From Auricularia sp. M13 (lineage: Eukaryota > Basidiomycota > Agaricomycetes > Auriculariales > Auriculariaceae): 64,000 nt of DNA. Positions 34,240 through 45,797 of the stretch are shown here, one piece after another (positions within the stretch are counted from its first letter, which is position 1; each line of letters starts with the position of its first letter). Position numbers and translations under genes: made by a program. The notes beneath the pieces are model-generated. The model saw only the letters and a program-made list of their open reading frames with translations, ran no database searches and was not told where the DNA came from. The DNA lies in the NCBI GenBank assembly GCA_037042915.1, contig CM073201.1:868001-932000 (forward strand), read 5' to 3'.

Positions 34240-35790
34240 GCAAGGTCCCCGCGTCTTCCAGCGCCTATCTGCTCATTTATTCATTAACAATGGGTATATC
34301 AATGGGCGCCTTACCCAGATTAAGCGAACTATCTGAAACAGTTCTTGTGTGGTGTGCCTATCATGTTGGAAGCAGGGATGTGTTTGCTCCACGCAGTAGA
34401 AATGTGTGACATCCGCTCCCATTCGCATGTCGCGCCGTCTACTGCGTTGACCAACGTTCCTGCTTCAAACCTGCTGGACCAGGCAAATTGGTGTTCACGA
34501 CACCGCTGCTACCTCCCACCCGCGTGGCTCCAGAGTTGCCAATGACAATGCCTCCACCACCGGATTATGTATAGACCCTGACTGGCTGTGAATTCCGCAG
34601 CCCAATGTGGGACTATGGATGGCAACGTACGGCTCAATGAGCTTGAGACATCCGAGTCACACCGTCGGAACTTGTCTCCATGGTAAGATCCGCTTTGTTC
34701 CCGTGTCACTACAGCTCGATCACCAGTGCGTATAATCCGTCCGCAAATATTTTCATGTCGCTGAAAGTGACCCCCTTGCGATAGTGCGGCTCTGATGCGC
34801 CCCAAACATATGCGCAAACAATGTCATTTGCAGTAAGCGCACTGGCAATCTCCCAGATCAGGGATTCGACTACCTTGTTATATGAGCCGGAGTTTCACGA
34901 TCGCCTCCAAATCCCCTCGTGCACACCGATGTGCAGGTTGCTGCTGTGCGTCTCACGTACCTCAGCGCTCCCTACTTGCTCACCCACCCTAGTTGTTATG
35001 TCCGATTCGCGCGCTGCGGTGTATGCTTTAACCTGTTTCAATGAAGCCTCTGCTAATGCCCCGCAGCACTCAGCGCCCTTCTCGTCGTCGCCAACCTGCT
35101 ACATCAAATGCGTATCAATAATCTGCGGGCAGACACCCACCCTCGCGTGTAGATGCGCATTCTGTTCCCAGGTACGATTTATTGCGTATATTTGGCAGCC
35201 GCCACTGACGAACAACGAGATGTCTTCTGGTGCAGCATGGCAAGTGTGGGCTGACTTCCCGGCACGCTGCCCCTCGTGCGTCTTCAGCGCGAGCTTCAAC
35301 TGGGCTCTTCCCTACTAGAGAGGTGCACAGCGGCACGAATCAGTCTGTCATTTGTAGTTGTTGACATCCTGCACGGTTCCACGTAGAACGGACAATGAGA
35401 GGGACGCAGATGAGAACATGAAATATAGCTGACCATCAAACCTTTCCCACGAAAATAAAAAGTGAGAAGTCATAGTAACGCGTGCGAGACCGTGCCTTCC
35501 GCATGCAGGGATCAGCGCAGCCGTGGGATTGATCGCTTGCGCAGGATCGTTTGAATCCAGGGTACAGCGGGAGAGTCGCCTCCATACGATCAGCGTCAAA
35601 TTTCAAAATTCAAAGCGTGAACCAATGCACTCTCACAGCGCCAAACTGCTGTATCGCGTTCTTCGGTAATTGTCCGAACCAATACTTTCGCTCACCTGAA
35701 TGCCAATCATTGCACACCAATTCATGAGATGATTTAAGCCCTCGCTCGTACGTGCCCGCCCTCGCGCAACCCCAACGTCGCGGTCCGCCT
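34240..35790. other. no gene recognised
   Basis: Short frames only. The minus frame at 35299-35099 (ISLFVSGGCQIYAINRTWEQ) looks protein-like but stands alone. Confidence 0.35.
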
Positions 35791-35798
35791 ATCAGCCC

Positions 35799-36308
35799 AT
35801 GGACGAGGACCCTGTCAGAGCACACTGTAACTTGCTCAGGCTGCAGACGCTTGCACGCCTATCTCGCCGACTTCCTCTTCCTGCCGCCCTCAGATCCCTA
35901 GACCTCCACGAGAAACATTGGGAGGACCACACCACTGCCGTGTCGAGTAGTACTGTCTATGCGGACCCCAGGACAGTCCTAGTTCCATCTGCCACGCGCT
36001 CAGAAGCTGCGAAGCAAAGAGTGAGCGCTGTAGTGCTTTCATCCTCCTCCTATGATTCTCATCTCCAGAGGTGCCAGGGTCAGAGGACAAACAGCGGCCA
36101 GAGGCATCGAACGACGAGGAAAAAATGTTTGGGTGGTTGCGGCAAATCTTACACGCGCAATAGGGCAAGGGAAACACACTGGGACAATCATCCGGAATGC
36201 GAACAACGCCATGCCGAGGCTGTCAAAGGCACAGAGCTGGAATCGGAATATGCAGCATGGAAAAAGCGCAAGTTGTCGCGCGAAGAGAAGAAGCGGAATA
36301 TGATGTAA
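35799..36308 (+). CDS. small zinc-finger-like protein
   Basis: An intact 169-residue frame begins at ATG 35799. Residues about 108-140 form a Cys/His block, CLGGCGKSYTRNRARETHW then NHPEC, followed by a highly charged helix (YAAWKKRKLSREEKKRNMM) that ends the protein. The block matches the pattern CxGGCG..S(x)8..HW..C in the zinc-finger remnant at 6.9-7.8 kb. A nucleic-acid-binding role is plausible but unproven. No intron is needed. Confidence 0.5.
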   Translation: MDEDPVRAHCNLLRLQTLARLSRRLPLPAALRSLDLHEKHWEDHTTAVSSSTVYADPRTVLVPSATRSEAAKQRVSAVVLSSSSYDSHLQRCQGQRTNSGQRHRTTRKKCLGGCGKSYTRNRARETHWDNHPECEQRHAEAVKGTELESEYAAWKKRKLSREEKKRNMM

Positions 36309-36581
36309 TATATGCATGGTCGGCAGCGTGCGAGATAACAAACCGGCGCCTCTCGCCGTTTCGCTCTCAACACTGCTGTTCGGAAACGCTGTGAGCGAGA
36401 TGTGTAACTACTTGCTACCTGCTCGATTTCACTCTGATCTTATAAGCTGACGAGTACAGTTGATATGTTGACCAAGAAATGGAACTTCATTGCAGCACAG
36501 AATGGTAGCTAATCTCTGCATACATGACCATTGCCGAAAGAGCTACATGATCCCAAGAAAGTCAGGAAACACGAATTTTAC

Positions 36582-38173
36582 TCATCTGGGGTGGGCGAGA
36601 CGCGCGAACGCTGAGTGCGACGCATAACATCGCCAGAACCAGCGGAAGAAGGACAGAATCTCATCCTGGTTGCGCTCAATCTTGTCGACCTTCTCGTGAA
36701 GTCCGCGCAACTCGTCGAGGAGAACATAGGTGTGGACATGGCGCCGAGCAGGACGTCCTGCAACAGGGGGCTCAGCCTGTACGTGACCAGCATTGCCACC
36801 CTGCGACTGGCCTGCAGCTGGAGGATGCAGCGTCCCGCGTTGGGTGCGGGCGGTGGTTGTGACATGCCTGCGATGGGGGCGGCAGGCAGCTGTGACGTCC
36901 CTGCGTTTAGCCCGGGCGATGGTTGCGACGTCGCTGCGACAGGCGCCGCCGGCCCTCCTTTGACTGCGCACCGGCGCGTGGAACGACGGGGGACATCGCG
37001 AGTGACTTTCTTGCGACGAGGCCGAGCGACAGCAGCATTAGCTGCCACCTTCCTACGCTTGGACTGCGGCGGAATTGAGACCTGAGAACATGTCAAATAA
37101 AATAATACGATGACCATTGCGAACTCACCTCGTTGTCATCGTTAGCTTCCTCAGATTCCAACTCGTCCTCTTCTTCCTCCTCGCCCCCGCGTTGTCTCCC
37201 CCTGCGCGGCCCCCTCATCTCCATTGGTGATCACGAAACACGTCCTTGGCTGCTTGTTCTGGCACCAGCAACCGTGGCAACAGCGCTGGCGTGTGTAGCG
37301 GAGGCAAGCTCTTTTCTTCATGCGCGCATTGAAATGGTCCGGATCATACGCACACAAGTCGCAAGCGAAGAGGGAAGGAACGCCTGGCCCTCGCCAAAGG
37401 ACTTGTAATACGACAGAGAGCCCGAGATATCGTCGAAAATGTCGACCAAAGCGGCAGGTAGGAGACGACGAGCACCGAGAATGCTGACCAGGGCACCGCC
37501 GACTGCTAAGGATGCGTTCCACAAGTGCGATTTCTTGTCAATGTGAATACCTGCGAGAAGGGGCTCTAGCATGCTGCTAGTTCGAACGGCCCAGTGATGC
37601 TTCGAGTCCCCCTTGACTGCCGCTGACCGACCTGCCACCGCGTCCGAGACAAGTCGATAGACAACATATGCGCGAACGAGAAACCTGAACGCGCGAGCTT
37701 CCGCGTCAGGAGCGTCGCCCGCATCGAGGAGATTGGCGTCGAGCGGGGCGTATGCGCCGAGAACGAACGCACATATGACACCGTTAGCATTGGTATCAAG
37801 CGTAGGCTAACGATCTTATCAGGAGCGAACAAGCAGTGACAGAAAAGGTGCTTACAAATAGACTTTTGGGATACTTGTTGATATGACAGACATTAGGACG
37901 ACGCGCGACGCAGCGAAGTGTGTCTCGGTTAGCATCCAGAATATCGTGGACGGCGACGAGATCATGAACACAGCAAACAAAATCATCGGGTACATCCTGC
38001 CGAACAAAGTGCGTGATGGCGGGGAACTTGTACTGCGCCGCGGCCTGGGCGGCGGTCTTGGGGATGGGGACTGGCTGGCGACCCATGAACGCAGGGCAAG
38101 ACTCGACGGTGGGACAATCGAAAGTTACCCGAGCTTTTAAGCAAAGCTTCATGTTCCAAATCGAAGAAACCAA
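36582..38173 (-). pseudogene. uncharacterised gene, three exons, three one-base shifts
   Basis: Exon 1 (38173 to about 37857) includes QYKFPAITHFVRQDVPDDFV then CCVHDLVAVHDIL and ends at a GTAAGC donor. The next exon begins after GTTAG at about 37812 with PTLDTNANGVICAFVLGAYA and runs through VKGDSKHHWAVRTSSMLEPL, HIDKKSHLWNASLAVGGALV and ALVDIFDDISGSLSYYKS to CLRYTRQRCCHGCW. An acidic linker (EEEEEDELESEEANDDNE) precedes a 47-bp intron and a final exon with basic KRRK and RPRRKK clusters, Pro-rich repeats, and a coiled-coil-like LHEKVDKIERNQDEILSFF end. Single-base shifts lie near 37320, in a G5 run near 37213 and in CCCGCG at 36834. The function is unknown; the basic clusters suggest nuclear localisation. 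Confidence 0.55.
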
Positions 38174-38179
38174 CTGAAT

Positions 38180-40300
38180 GCTGTATTTATTATGTGCCGA
38201 TGTGAAGACAAGTTCAAAGTTTGTTCCACAGAAGAGTTAACTCAAAGCCTCCTACCACGACTCACATACACGCTTCATTTGCGTCCTAAAGATCATGCAC
38301 GAGAATGTGGCAGGCGCCGTTACATTCGTTTCGCACATGAACTGCCGATCCTGCTCTGGCGACAGTGAAGATAGGCACACAGAAAATCCGGGGAACGGGC
38401 GGCAAAGTTTAACTATGTCGCAGATCATGCACGTGTCAGGATCATGTACTGACGCAATGTCAAAGCTAACGGGGACAACCATGGATGGACGCGCACAGCC
38501 CTCGAATCATTGCTCTTCTGAAAACTCAGAATGCAATACAACTGCAAAGGGTGACGAGTAGGAGCTTGCCCAACCGTGCTATTCACAACCATTGTCAATG
38601 ATCAAACTGAGCAACGGGGGCTTAACACGCAAGTGATGTGGGCTTTAAATGTGTGTGTGTGTGTGTGTGTGTGCGGGCGCGCAGACGCGCGCCCGAGTCG
38701 CAGCCGACGGGCGCTTAATATGCAAATGACTCGGAATGACTCTGTGTGTGTGTGAATGTGCTGACGGAACGGGCGCCTATATTAAAGCTCCGACTGGGTA
38801 AATCCCGAATGGCCAGTCTCCCCCATAATACACGTTCACTAAGCGTGACCGTAACCAGCACGTGGGCGCTGCCGTCACCGCCGCCCGAGTCCTTTTCTCC
38901 TCCCAAATGCTCTTGCATCTATTTCATCGTACGCCAGCTTCTTCGTCGCCTAAAGAATAATCTAGCACAATCAAGGAGTCTCTGTAATACCGATCTGGAC
39001 TTAGATGCGTCAACTGCGTACTGTTGCCCCAGTTGTAGCAGATTTGATCCAAAGAGCTGTAATGAGCACTCTATCCGACCGCACGTAGCTCTCAGCAGGC
39101 CGGTACAGCACAAGCAGTGTACTCAGAGAGTCGGCCGTAACGGAGATACCCAGGTTGCTACGGAGTACCTGCGCGGTCGGATAGGAACCCTCGCGGTCCT
39201 ATAAGAGTATCAAACCTGTTGGCGCCGCGTCTTTGCTTCCCTCCTTGCTCTTTGCTCCCGCGTAGGCTCTCCGGCCATTTCCTCGACGCTGCCACGAAGT
39301 CAGGGACTCTGGAAAAAGCCCACTCTACAACTCAATGCTTCGATGTCTTGCAGGTCTCTTACAGGGACGATATCCCATAAGTGTTACAGTTCAACATGAC
39401 GTCTCGCTGGTCCAGGTTCACACTGCAGTCGCGCATGACACAGCATCCATAGGACCTCGGTGGTGCTGACGAATAGCGGTCGTCCTTGCGGCTGACTGAG
39501 TACTTGCAGCTTTCCAGGAGCGGAGGCGGTCGGAAGTCACGGAACCGGATTCACTCACCTCCGCTCATCTTCGACAACCATAGCAATCAGCACAGCCGAC
39601 GAGCATCACGCATGGTCTGGCCCTGCCCCCAACGCCGAATGCGATGATTATCAGACAGCGAAACCGGGTTGACCGACACTGCGCACCAGAGCAATCGAAG
39701 TACCGTTCGACTTACTTGTCGTTGCAGGAATCCACGGACAACTCTTTGCGCTGAAAATGGAGCAGGGTACCGCTCAACATGCATCATCGCAATTCGCTTT
39801 TCTTGTGACAGAACGCGCATGGCTTTCTTCGACCTTCCAGTCATGCTATCCAAGACGATCGTTGAACACAGAACTGGAACTTCCGTCATGCCGTACGCAT
39901 CTTCACAAGTTCTCTTGTTCCTGCACTGCGTAACATCTCGTGGTCGCGATGATCATGGCAGGCTTCTTGCTGGACGGCGCTCTTGGCGATCGCCAAGCCA
40001 GTGGGAATGATAACCACCAAAGACGCATCTGTCCTGGGACTCGGAGCCACTTTCGCATTCCCGCCTGCTGTGGTGCTCCAGTATGTAAACTTGTCCTTTC
40101 GCCAGGCATTACATCGCGGATACCGATGAGCTGCCGTTCGACTCACGCTTGCATCCCCGCATCTCCTGTGGGGTCAGCTGCTTATCGGGCTAACACAGCA
40201 TGCTCGAGTTGATCAGCACTGCGGGATCACAAGGTGAATTGTAACCACCGTTGACGATATTGCACGGTGCATGTGCAACCTGTCCTGCTTCTGGACGTGG
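38180..40300. other. intergenic, with a TG microsatellite
   Basis: No gene recognised. A perfect TG repeat of 24 nt lies at 38650-38673, with a shorter TG run near 38741-38753. Short frames at 39587-40150 have no recognisable features. Confidence 0.5.
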
Positions 40301-40308
40301 GCTGCCAG

Positions 40309-40395
40309 ATAAAAGGGTGTCTGCTTTGTCGAGCGTTCCCCAGAAGTCCCTTGCCGTTCTTCTTCTCCCCTTCTCGCACGCCGCCGTCTGTCCCC
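40309..40395 (+). promoter_or_regulatory. core promoter and leader of the first M43 gene
   Basis: A TATA-like GATAAAAGG at 40309-40317 lies about 80 bp before the start codon. The 61 bp directly upstream of ATG (40335-40395, pyrimidine-rich) are nearly identical to the leader of the inverted paralogue at 43177-43237. Confidence 0.5.
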
Positions 40396-41559
40396 ATGGC
40401 TCGCTTTGCGTTCGCTGCCCTTCTCGCTTTGGTTTCCTCCGCGACTGCGAGCGCGGTCAAAGGCCGCGTCTGCGGCAGCAACCCTAGCCCGGAGAAGGTC
40501 CTGAAGGCTGAGGCTCACTTCAAGAGCATTCTCGCCTCTGGTGGCGCCCAGGCGAAATCTTTTGCCTCGGTTGGAACCTTGGCCACGGCAGTGATCCCGG
40601 TGAGTGGTCTCATGGTCCTGTGCATGCGAGGCTCGTATGTTCATGCGTGCGTAGGTTTACTGGCACGTCATCCGCTCGAGCACGTCTCTGTCGGGCGGCA
40701 ACATCCCCCAGTCCCAAATCGACGCGCAGATCGACGTCCTCAACGCCGACTACGCCAGCACCGGCCTCAGCTTTACGCTCGCCGGCACGGACTTCACGAC
40801 CAACACGACCTGGTTTGAGCGTGCGGACGACTGCAGCGGCTTCAGCTACCAGACCGCGATGAAGAGCGCGCTCCGCAAGGGCGGCGCGGACGCCCTTAAC
40901 GTCTATTCGACCGGCTTCACGCGCTCAACAGGCCAGTGCGCGGGCCTCCTCGGCTACGCTCGCTTCCCGAGCGACTACTCTTCTGACCCCACCGACGACG
41001 GCGTTGTCATTCTCTACTCGTCCGTGCCGGGCGGTACCGCCGCGCCGTACAACGAGGGCCGCACGCTCACGCACGAGGCGGGCCACTGGGTCGGCCTGTA
41101 CCACACCTTCCAGGGCGGCTGCTCCGGCGCCGGAGACAGCGTGGCGGACACGCCCGCCGAGGCCTCGCCCGCGTTCGGCTGCCCCGCCGGCCGCGACACC
41201 TGCTCGTCCGCCGGTGTTGACCCCATGTACGTCGCCTCGCCTCGCCTCGCTTCCAGTCTAGGTGCTGACCCGCCCGCAGTCACAACTACATGGACTACAC
41301 TGACGACTCCTGCATGACCGAGTTCTCCGCTGGCCAGACCGAACGTCTCCAGGCGCAGCTGACGGCGTACCGCGGCGTTGTCTTCCAAGCCGAGCCTACC
41401 CCCGAGGAGCCGACCACCACCGCTCCTGCTGAGGAGCCGACCTCCACCGCTCCTGCTGAGGAGCCGACCACCACCGCCCCTGCTGAGGAGCCGACCACCA
41501 CTCCCGCTGAGGAGCCCACTGCACCTCCGGCTGAGCCCACTACCACTCCTTCTGAGTAG
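40396..41559 (+). CDS. secreted M43 (pappalysin-like) zinc metalloprotease with Thr/Pro tail
   Basis: Exons 40396-40599, 40655-41226 and 41280-41559 encode 351 residues. Introns are 55 and 53 bp and all phases close. The signal peptide is MARFAFAALLALVSSATA. The catalytic motif HEAGHWVGLYH is at residues 208-218 (HExxHxxGxxH: three zinc ligands and the catalytic Glu), and HNYMDYTDDSC follows at the start of exon 3 (M43 Met-turn). The C-terminal about 55 residues are four or so EEPTTTAPA-type repeats, probably an O-glycosylated linker. Such enzymes are extracellular proteases in fungi. It is tail-to-tail with a paralogue 690 bp away. No defect was seen. Confidence 0.93.
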
Positions 41560-42248
41560 ACGGCCGTTTTTCTTTTTGAAACCAAATACCACCGTCTTTC
41601 ACTTTGCCACGAAAATACCTGGTGTGACCGATTGATCAGTCTCCGAGAGAATTCGAGCAGAAATTCTGAGCTTAGCCCTTGAGCTTGAGGTCTGCACTAT
41701 ACACAGGGCTCACGCTGCGCACTCTGCGATGCGATGTCGGTGTCGCATGTATGAAGTTCAGCTGGATACAAAACACCATCAATAGAACAGAGCACATCTG
41801 GAGCTCACTACAATACCCCCAAAGGGCCTTTGGGTTGTTATGTATAGCGAGTAAAGGAGAGTAAAGGGCTTAAAGGGAAGCCCGCAGTCAAAGCCCAAGA
41901 CAGCTGCGTCAGACATATGCGGCTCAGACAAGCACTGCAGGCAGTTCATTTTCTAACCAAGAAAACGCGAAGAAATAGGTTATACCAGGTCGAAGTAAAA
42001 TGTGTCCGTACATAGTTCATGTACCGTGGCTCCCCGTGTCACAATGCAACTTGACTGCAGACCTTTTCTATCATAATATGATAGGACACTCAGGTGCGCT
42101 CAGACTCTCACGAGCAGGCCGTGCTCATCACGCAGAAAACGTCAAGATGCAACGACAGTGGTATAGTTTTCAAGCGAAAACGCGCGATGCACGGGGGTCC
42201 GTAGAAAGGGAATACAAGGGGCGGGTGTCGTCCGAAAAGGACGACAAA

Positions 42249-43176
42249 TCAGAAAGAAATGCCGCGGTACGCCGACAGCTGGCTCTTGATGCGCGTAGTC
42301 TGGCCGGCGGTGAACTCCGTCATGCACGAGTCGTCGGTGTAGTCCATGAAGTTGTGGCTGCGCCCGAGATTTAGCTTCAGAACTGAAGACGAGGGAAAGA
42401 GAAACGCACATGGGGTCGACACCAGCGGACGAGCACGTGTCGAGGCCAGTGGGGCAGCCGAACGCGGGCTCAGCCTCGGCGGGCGTGTCCGCGACGGAGT
42501 CGCCAGAGCCGGAGCAGCCGCCCTGGAAGGTGTGGTACAGGCCGACCCAGTGCCCGGCTTCGTGCGTGAGCGTGCGGCCCTCGTTGAACGGCGCGGCGCT
42601 GCCACCCGGCACCGTGGAGTAGCGGATGACGACGCCGTCGTCGGTGGGGTTCGACGAGTAGTCGCTCGGGAAGCGCGCGTAGCCGAGCAGGCCGCTGCAG
42701 TCGCCCGACGAGCGCGTGAAGCCGGTCGAGTAGACGTTAAGGGCGTTAGCACCGCCCTTGCGAAGTGCCTTCTTCATCGCGGTCTGGTAGGAGAAGCCGC
42801 TGCAGTCGTCCGCGCGGTCGAACCAGGTCGAGTTGGTCGTCGTGTCAGTGCCGGCGAGCGTGAACGTGAGGCCGGTGTTGGCGTAGTCCTCGTTGAGCAC
42901 GGCGATTTGCGCATCGATCTGGGACTGGGGGATGTTGCCGCCCGACAGAGACGTGCTCGAACGGATGATGTGCCAGTAGACCGGGATGGTCGAGGTGGCC
43001 AATGCCGCGAAGGAGCTGGGCTTGTCCTTGCCGGCGGCGACGAGGGACTGGTAATGCGCCTCCGCCTTAAGGACCTTCTCCGGGCTGGGGTTGCTGCCGC
43101 ACACACGGCCCTTGAAGGGCGTGGCCGTCGCAGAAGAAATGAAAGCGAACAGGGCAGCGAACGCAAAGCGGGCCAT
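42249..43176 (-). CDS. secreted M43 (pappalysin-like) zinc metalloprotease, short form
   Basis: Exons 43176-42410 and 42357-42249 encode 291 residues. The start at 43176 (MARFAFAALFAFISSATATP) gives a clear signal peptide; the longer open frame upstream is leader sequence shared with the paralogue. The zinc motif HEAGHWVGLYH begins at residue 205. A 52-bp intron falls at the same place as the paralogue's second intron, before HNFMDYTDDSC. The paralogue's first intron (within TIPVYWHI) is absent here. The protein stops at AYRGISF, so it lacks the Thr/Pro tail. Both copies look functional, which suggests recent inverted duplication followed by tail and intron changes. Confidence 0.93.
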
Positions 43177-43266
43177 GGGGACAGACGGCGGCGTGCGAGA
43201 AGGGGAGAAGAAGAACGTCAAGGGACTTCTGGGGAACAACGGGAGTGGCACCCCGCCTTCTTATAC
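43177..43266 (-). promoter_or_regulatory. core promoter and leader of the second M43 gene
   Basis: A TATAAG box on the minus strand lies at 43261-43266, and a pyrimidine-rich leader at 43177-43237 is nearly identical to that of the inverted paralogue. Confidence 0.5.
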
Positions 43267-43269
43267 CGC

Positions 43270-45790
43270 GCGCGCATCCGCCGATATCTCTGCTGTTGGG
43301 ATTGTTCAGGTGATCGCGCAGTGGTCCACGCGCCGACGAAATGCGCATGCGGCGTCGCAGTGATGATGGTTTATGTTTAGGCGGTCCGAGCCCATGAGAG
43401 CAACGGGCTGAAAAATCAAACTGGCAGGCTGCGAAGCGTGTCATGATGCGTAGGGGGGTCGATATCAAATTCAGACCCCGGGCGCGCTCAGAATAGCCTG
43501 GGAGCGAGCTATGATAACGGCATCGAGCTGACCACCTCCGCTGTGCAATGTGCACGGATGACCAAGACCCACACAGCACCGAGCGATAGCAACCACCTGA
43601 GCCAGAGCACCACCGAGAGCCTCCCGCCCAGTTACCTCGTAGAATCAGGCTCCTGCGCGTTTGGACAAGCGCTGCAACGTAGTCGCTTCCAGTCAAAGGC
43701 AAGACTGAGGCTGGACGGCCGAAACTCGGGCGACCATCACATCTCCGTGGCCAGTCGTGGGACAGCGTCGTGGAGTATCAGTATCAGCAACGCATACAAC
43801 AGCCATGAGCAATCTAGTAGTAACGAGCATCGCCTCGACCGGCGACTTGGGCGATACGGACAGTGTGCTGATGGTCAGGATGGCTGAGCAGAGCCCGGCG
43901 CGAAGGTTTGATCCCGCATTGCCACCGTGACCTTGAGGACGGTGGTCCGAGATGAGTTCTGGAACTACAGACGCGCTCTCAGGCTGGCAGGAGCTGAGAA
44001 GAGGGCACAGTATTTGCAAAATGGTCCAGTCGCGTTACTCAAGTGCTCCTGGAGCGAGAGATCCGGAACTCTCAGGCTTCAGCTCTAGCACAGTCGAGCG
44101 ATACGACGACCATCGCGCGACGCATGGGGCGTGCAGCATGGAAAGCTTCCGAGCGTAACGCAGACAAGGAGATGGGGGGCGGGAAGAGGATGGAGGGTTT
44201 AAATTAACAAACGCCGCAGGTCCTTATACGACCGCGCGGGTACCCATCTTGACCATCCGAAGCGGTGAACGCACCATTGGCTGCGCAAGGTTCCGTGCCT
44301 AAGTATGGCATTCACATGCATCGCAATCGACCACGTTCTCTGGCGACATACTTATTTTTGTACCTGCTACTATGAAAACACGCCAAAAAAAACTCAGAAC
44401 AAACTAAGTTTGCGCAGAGATCATGCAGTACTTGTCCTCAAGATGTGACTCTGGACAGTTTACCTCACTAAAATCTGCCTGAGTAGCAGAACGAACCGCA
44501 GCGAGGCGTCGCATGCTGGCGAGGCAGGCGCACCGAGACGATCATGATCAGATGCTATAGTCCAGCAAGCTGCTATTTATGCAAGACTCCAGTTTGAAAC
44601 TCATGGCGACGGCGATAGCGTCGACAGTAGCTGAGGTGGTCCTGGAAATACGCAAGTCGACATTGCAGAGCTAGAAAGTGGTTGCGCGGGCCAGACGCCG
44701 CTCGCGACTGCAGCAATGCCTACATACATGTCACTGTGGCGCTGCAGTTAGAGCGACGGCGCCAGTTGGTAAATGTGTTGGCGACGAAGGTCGGTCATAC
44801 GGATAATAATAAAACAGAATAGCACGCACGGGAACAGAGCAGCTATTAGCATGCCCTTGCAAGCGAAATCAGGACTCGGAGCGCAGATGCCAGACAAGCC
44901 AAATTTGAGTGCGAATTATTATTAATGAATCCATTCGTATGAGTATCGTCCAAGCGCTGCATCTCATGCACTTCAACGAGTGCGCAGAACCGTTGGCCAC
45001 CAGACGCATGACTCAAGAGACAGCCACAACTAGCCAAGATTGTAGGTTCAAGACATGAGCATTGCGATAGAGGGCCCAGAAGACGCGAATGGGTTGACCG
45101 CCAGTCCTCTGGTCCAATCCTTCACCTCGAGTATCGGGTTTGGCCCACAGCACGGCAGCTTGCGTCGGCGGAGTTCCCACCCATGGTGTACCAGCGCTTG
45201 AGATGGTATGCGGGCAGCACCGCACAGCTGAGAGTCGACAGCCAACGTCGCACGATCTGTGAAGACCGAGTCCGTGCTTTCAATGTCGCGTTGCCAGCAC
45301 CAGGTTCGAGCACACATCCGAACTGATTGAGCAAACAGGGCGATGAAATCCGATGGTCGCTGAATCTGACGCCGAGTCTTGCAGCTTAATTTCCCAGCGC
45401 TGCGGATCCTCGGGCGTGCATCAGACTTGCATGCGCACGCGGATCGCCCTGCGCGTGCAAAACCAGCCGTGGCCAAATCCGGAACGCAGATGCAGATGAT
45501 CGAAGATAAGTATCGTGCAAGAGCAACCAGCAGACGTCACCCGAACGCATCCCATCCCGTCTCATCGATACCTTGGCGTGGGCGAGTCCAGCTTCGCAGC
45601 GCGCAGCGTGTTAATACTGTACAGTGACGCCAGTCCCTGGAGCTGTGCCGACTCGCGAAAACGAAGCTCTGCTCCTGAGAAGATCGTCCCGGGGAATGCA
45701 GCCTGGATAGGAAAGGAATTCGAACGTCGAAGGCACACACGTTCGTCGTAGTCTAAAATACAGGAACCGTGAGAATACAGAACGCCGGCC
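43270..45790. other. no gene recognised
   Basis: About 2.5 kb with only short frames on both strands. No repeat, tRNA-like or splice-supported structure seen. Confidence 0.4.
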
Positions 45791-45797
45791 GTTCGCG

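Noticed and set aside
39587-40150. Small ORFs upstream of the first M43 gene
   Set aside because: Short, overlapping on both strands, without domain or splice support.
43177-43251. Upstream start (MPLPLFPRSPLTFF..) for the second M43 gene
   Set aside because: The same nucleotides are non-coding leader in the first M43 gene, and the signal peptide begins at 43176.
42346-43380. 344-residue plus-strand frame opposite the second M43 gene
   Set aside because: Antisense shadow: Arg/Glu/Val-rich composition, and its limits follow the protease exon.
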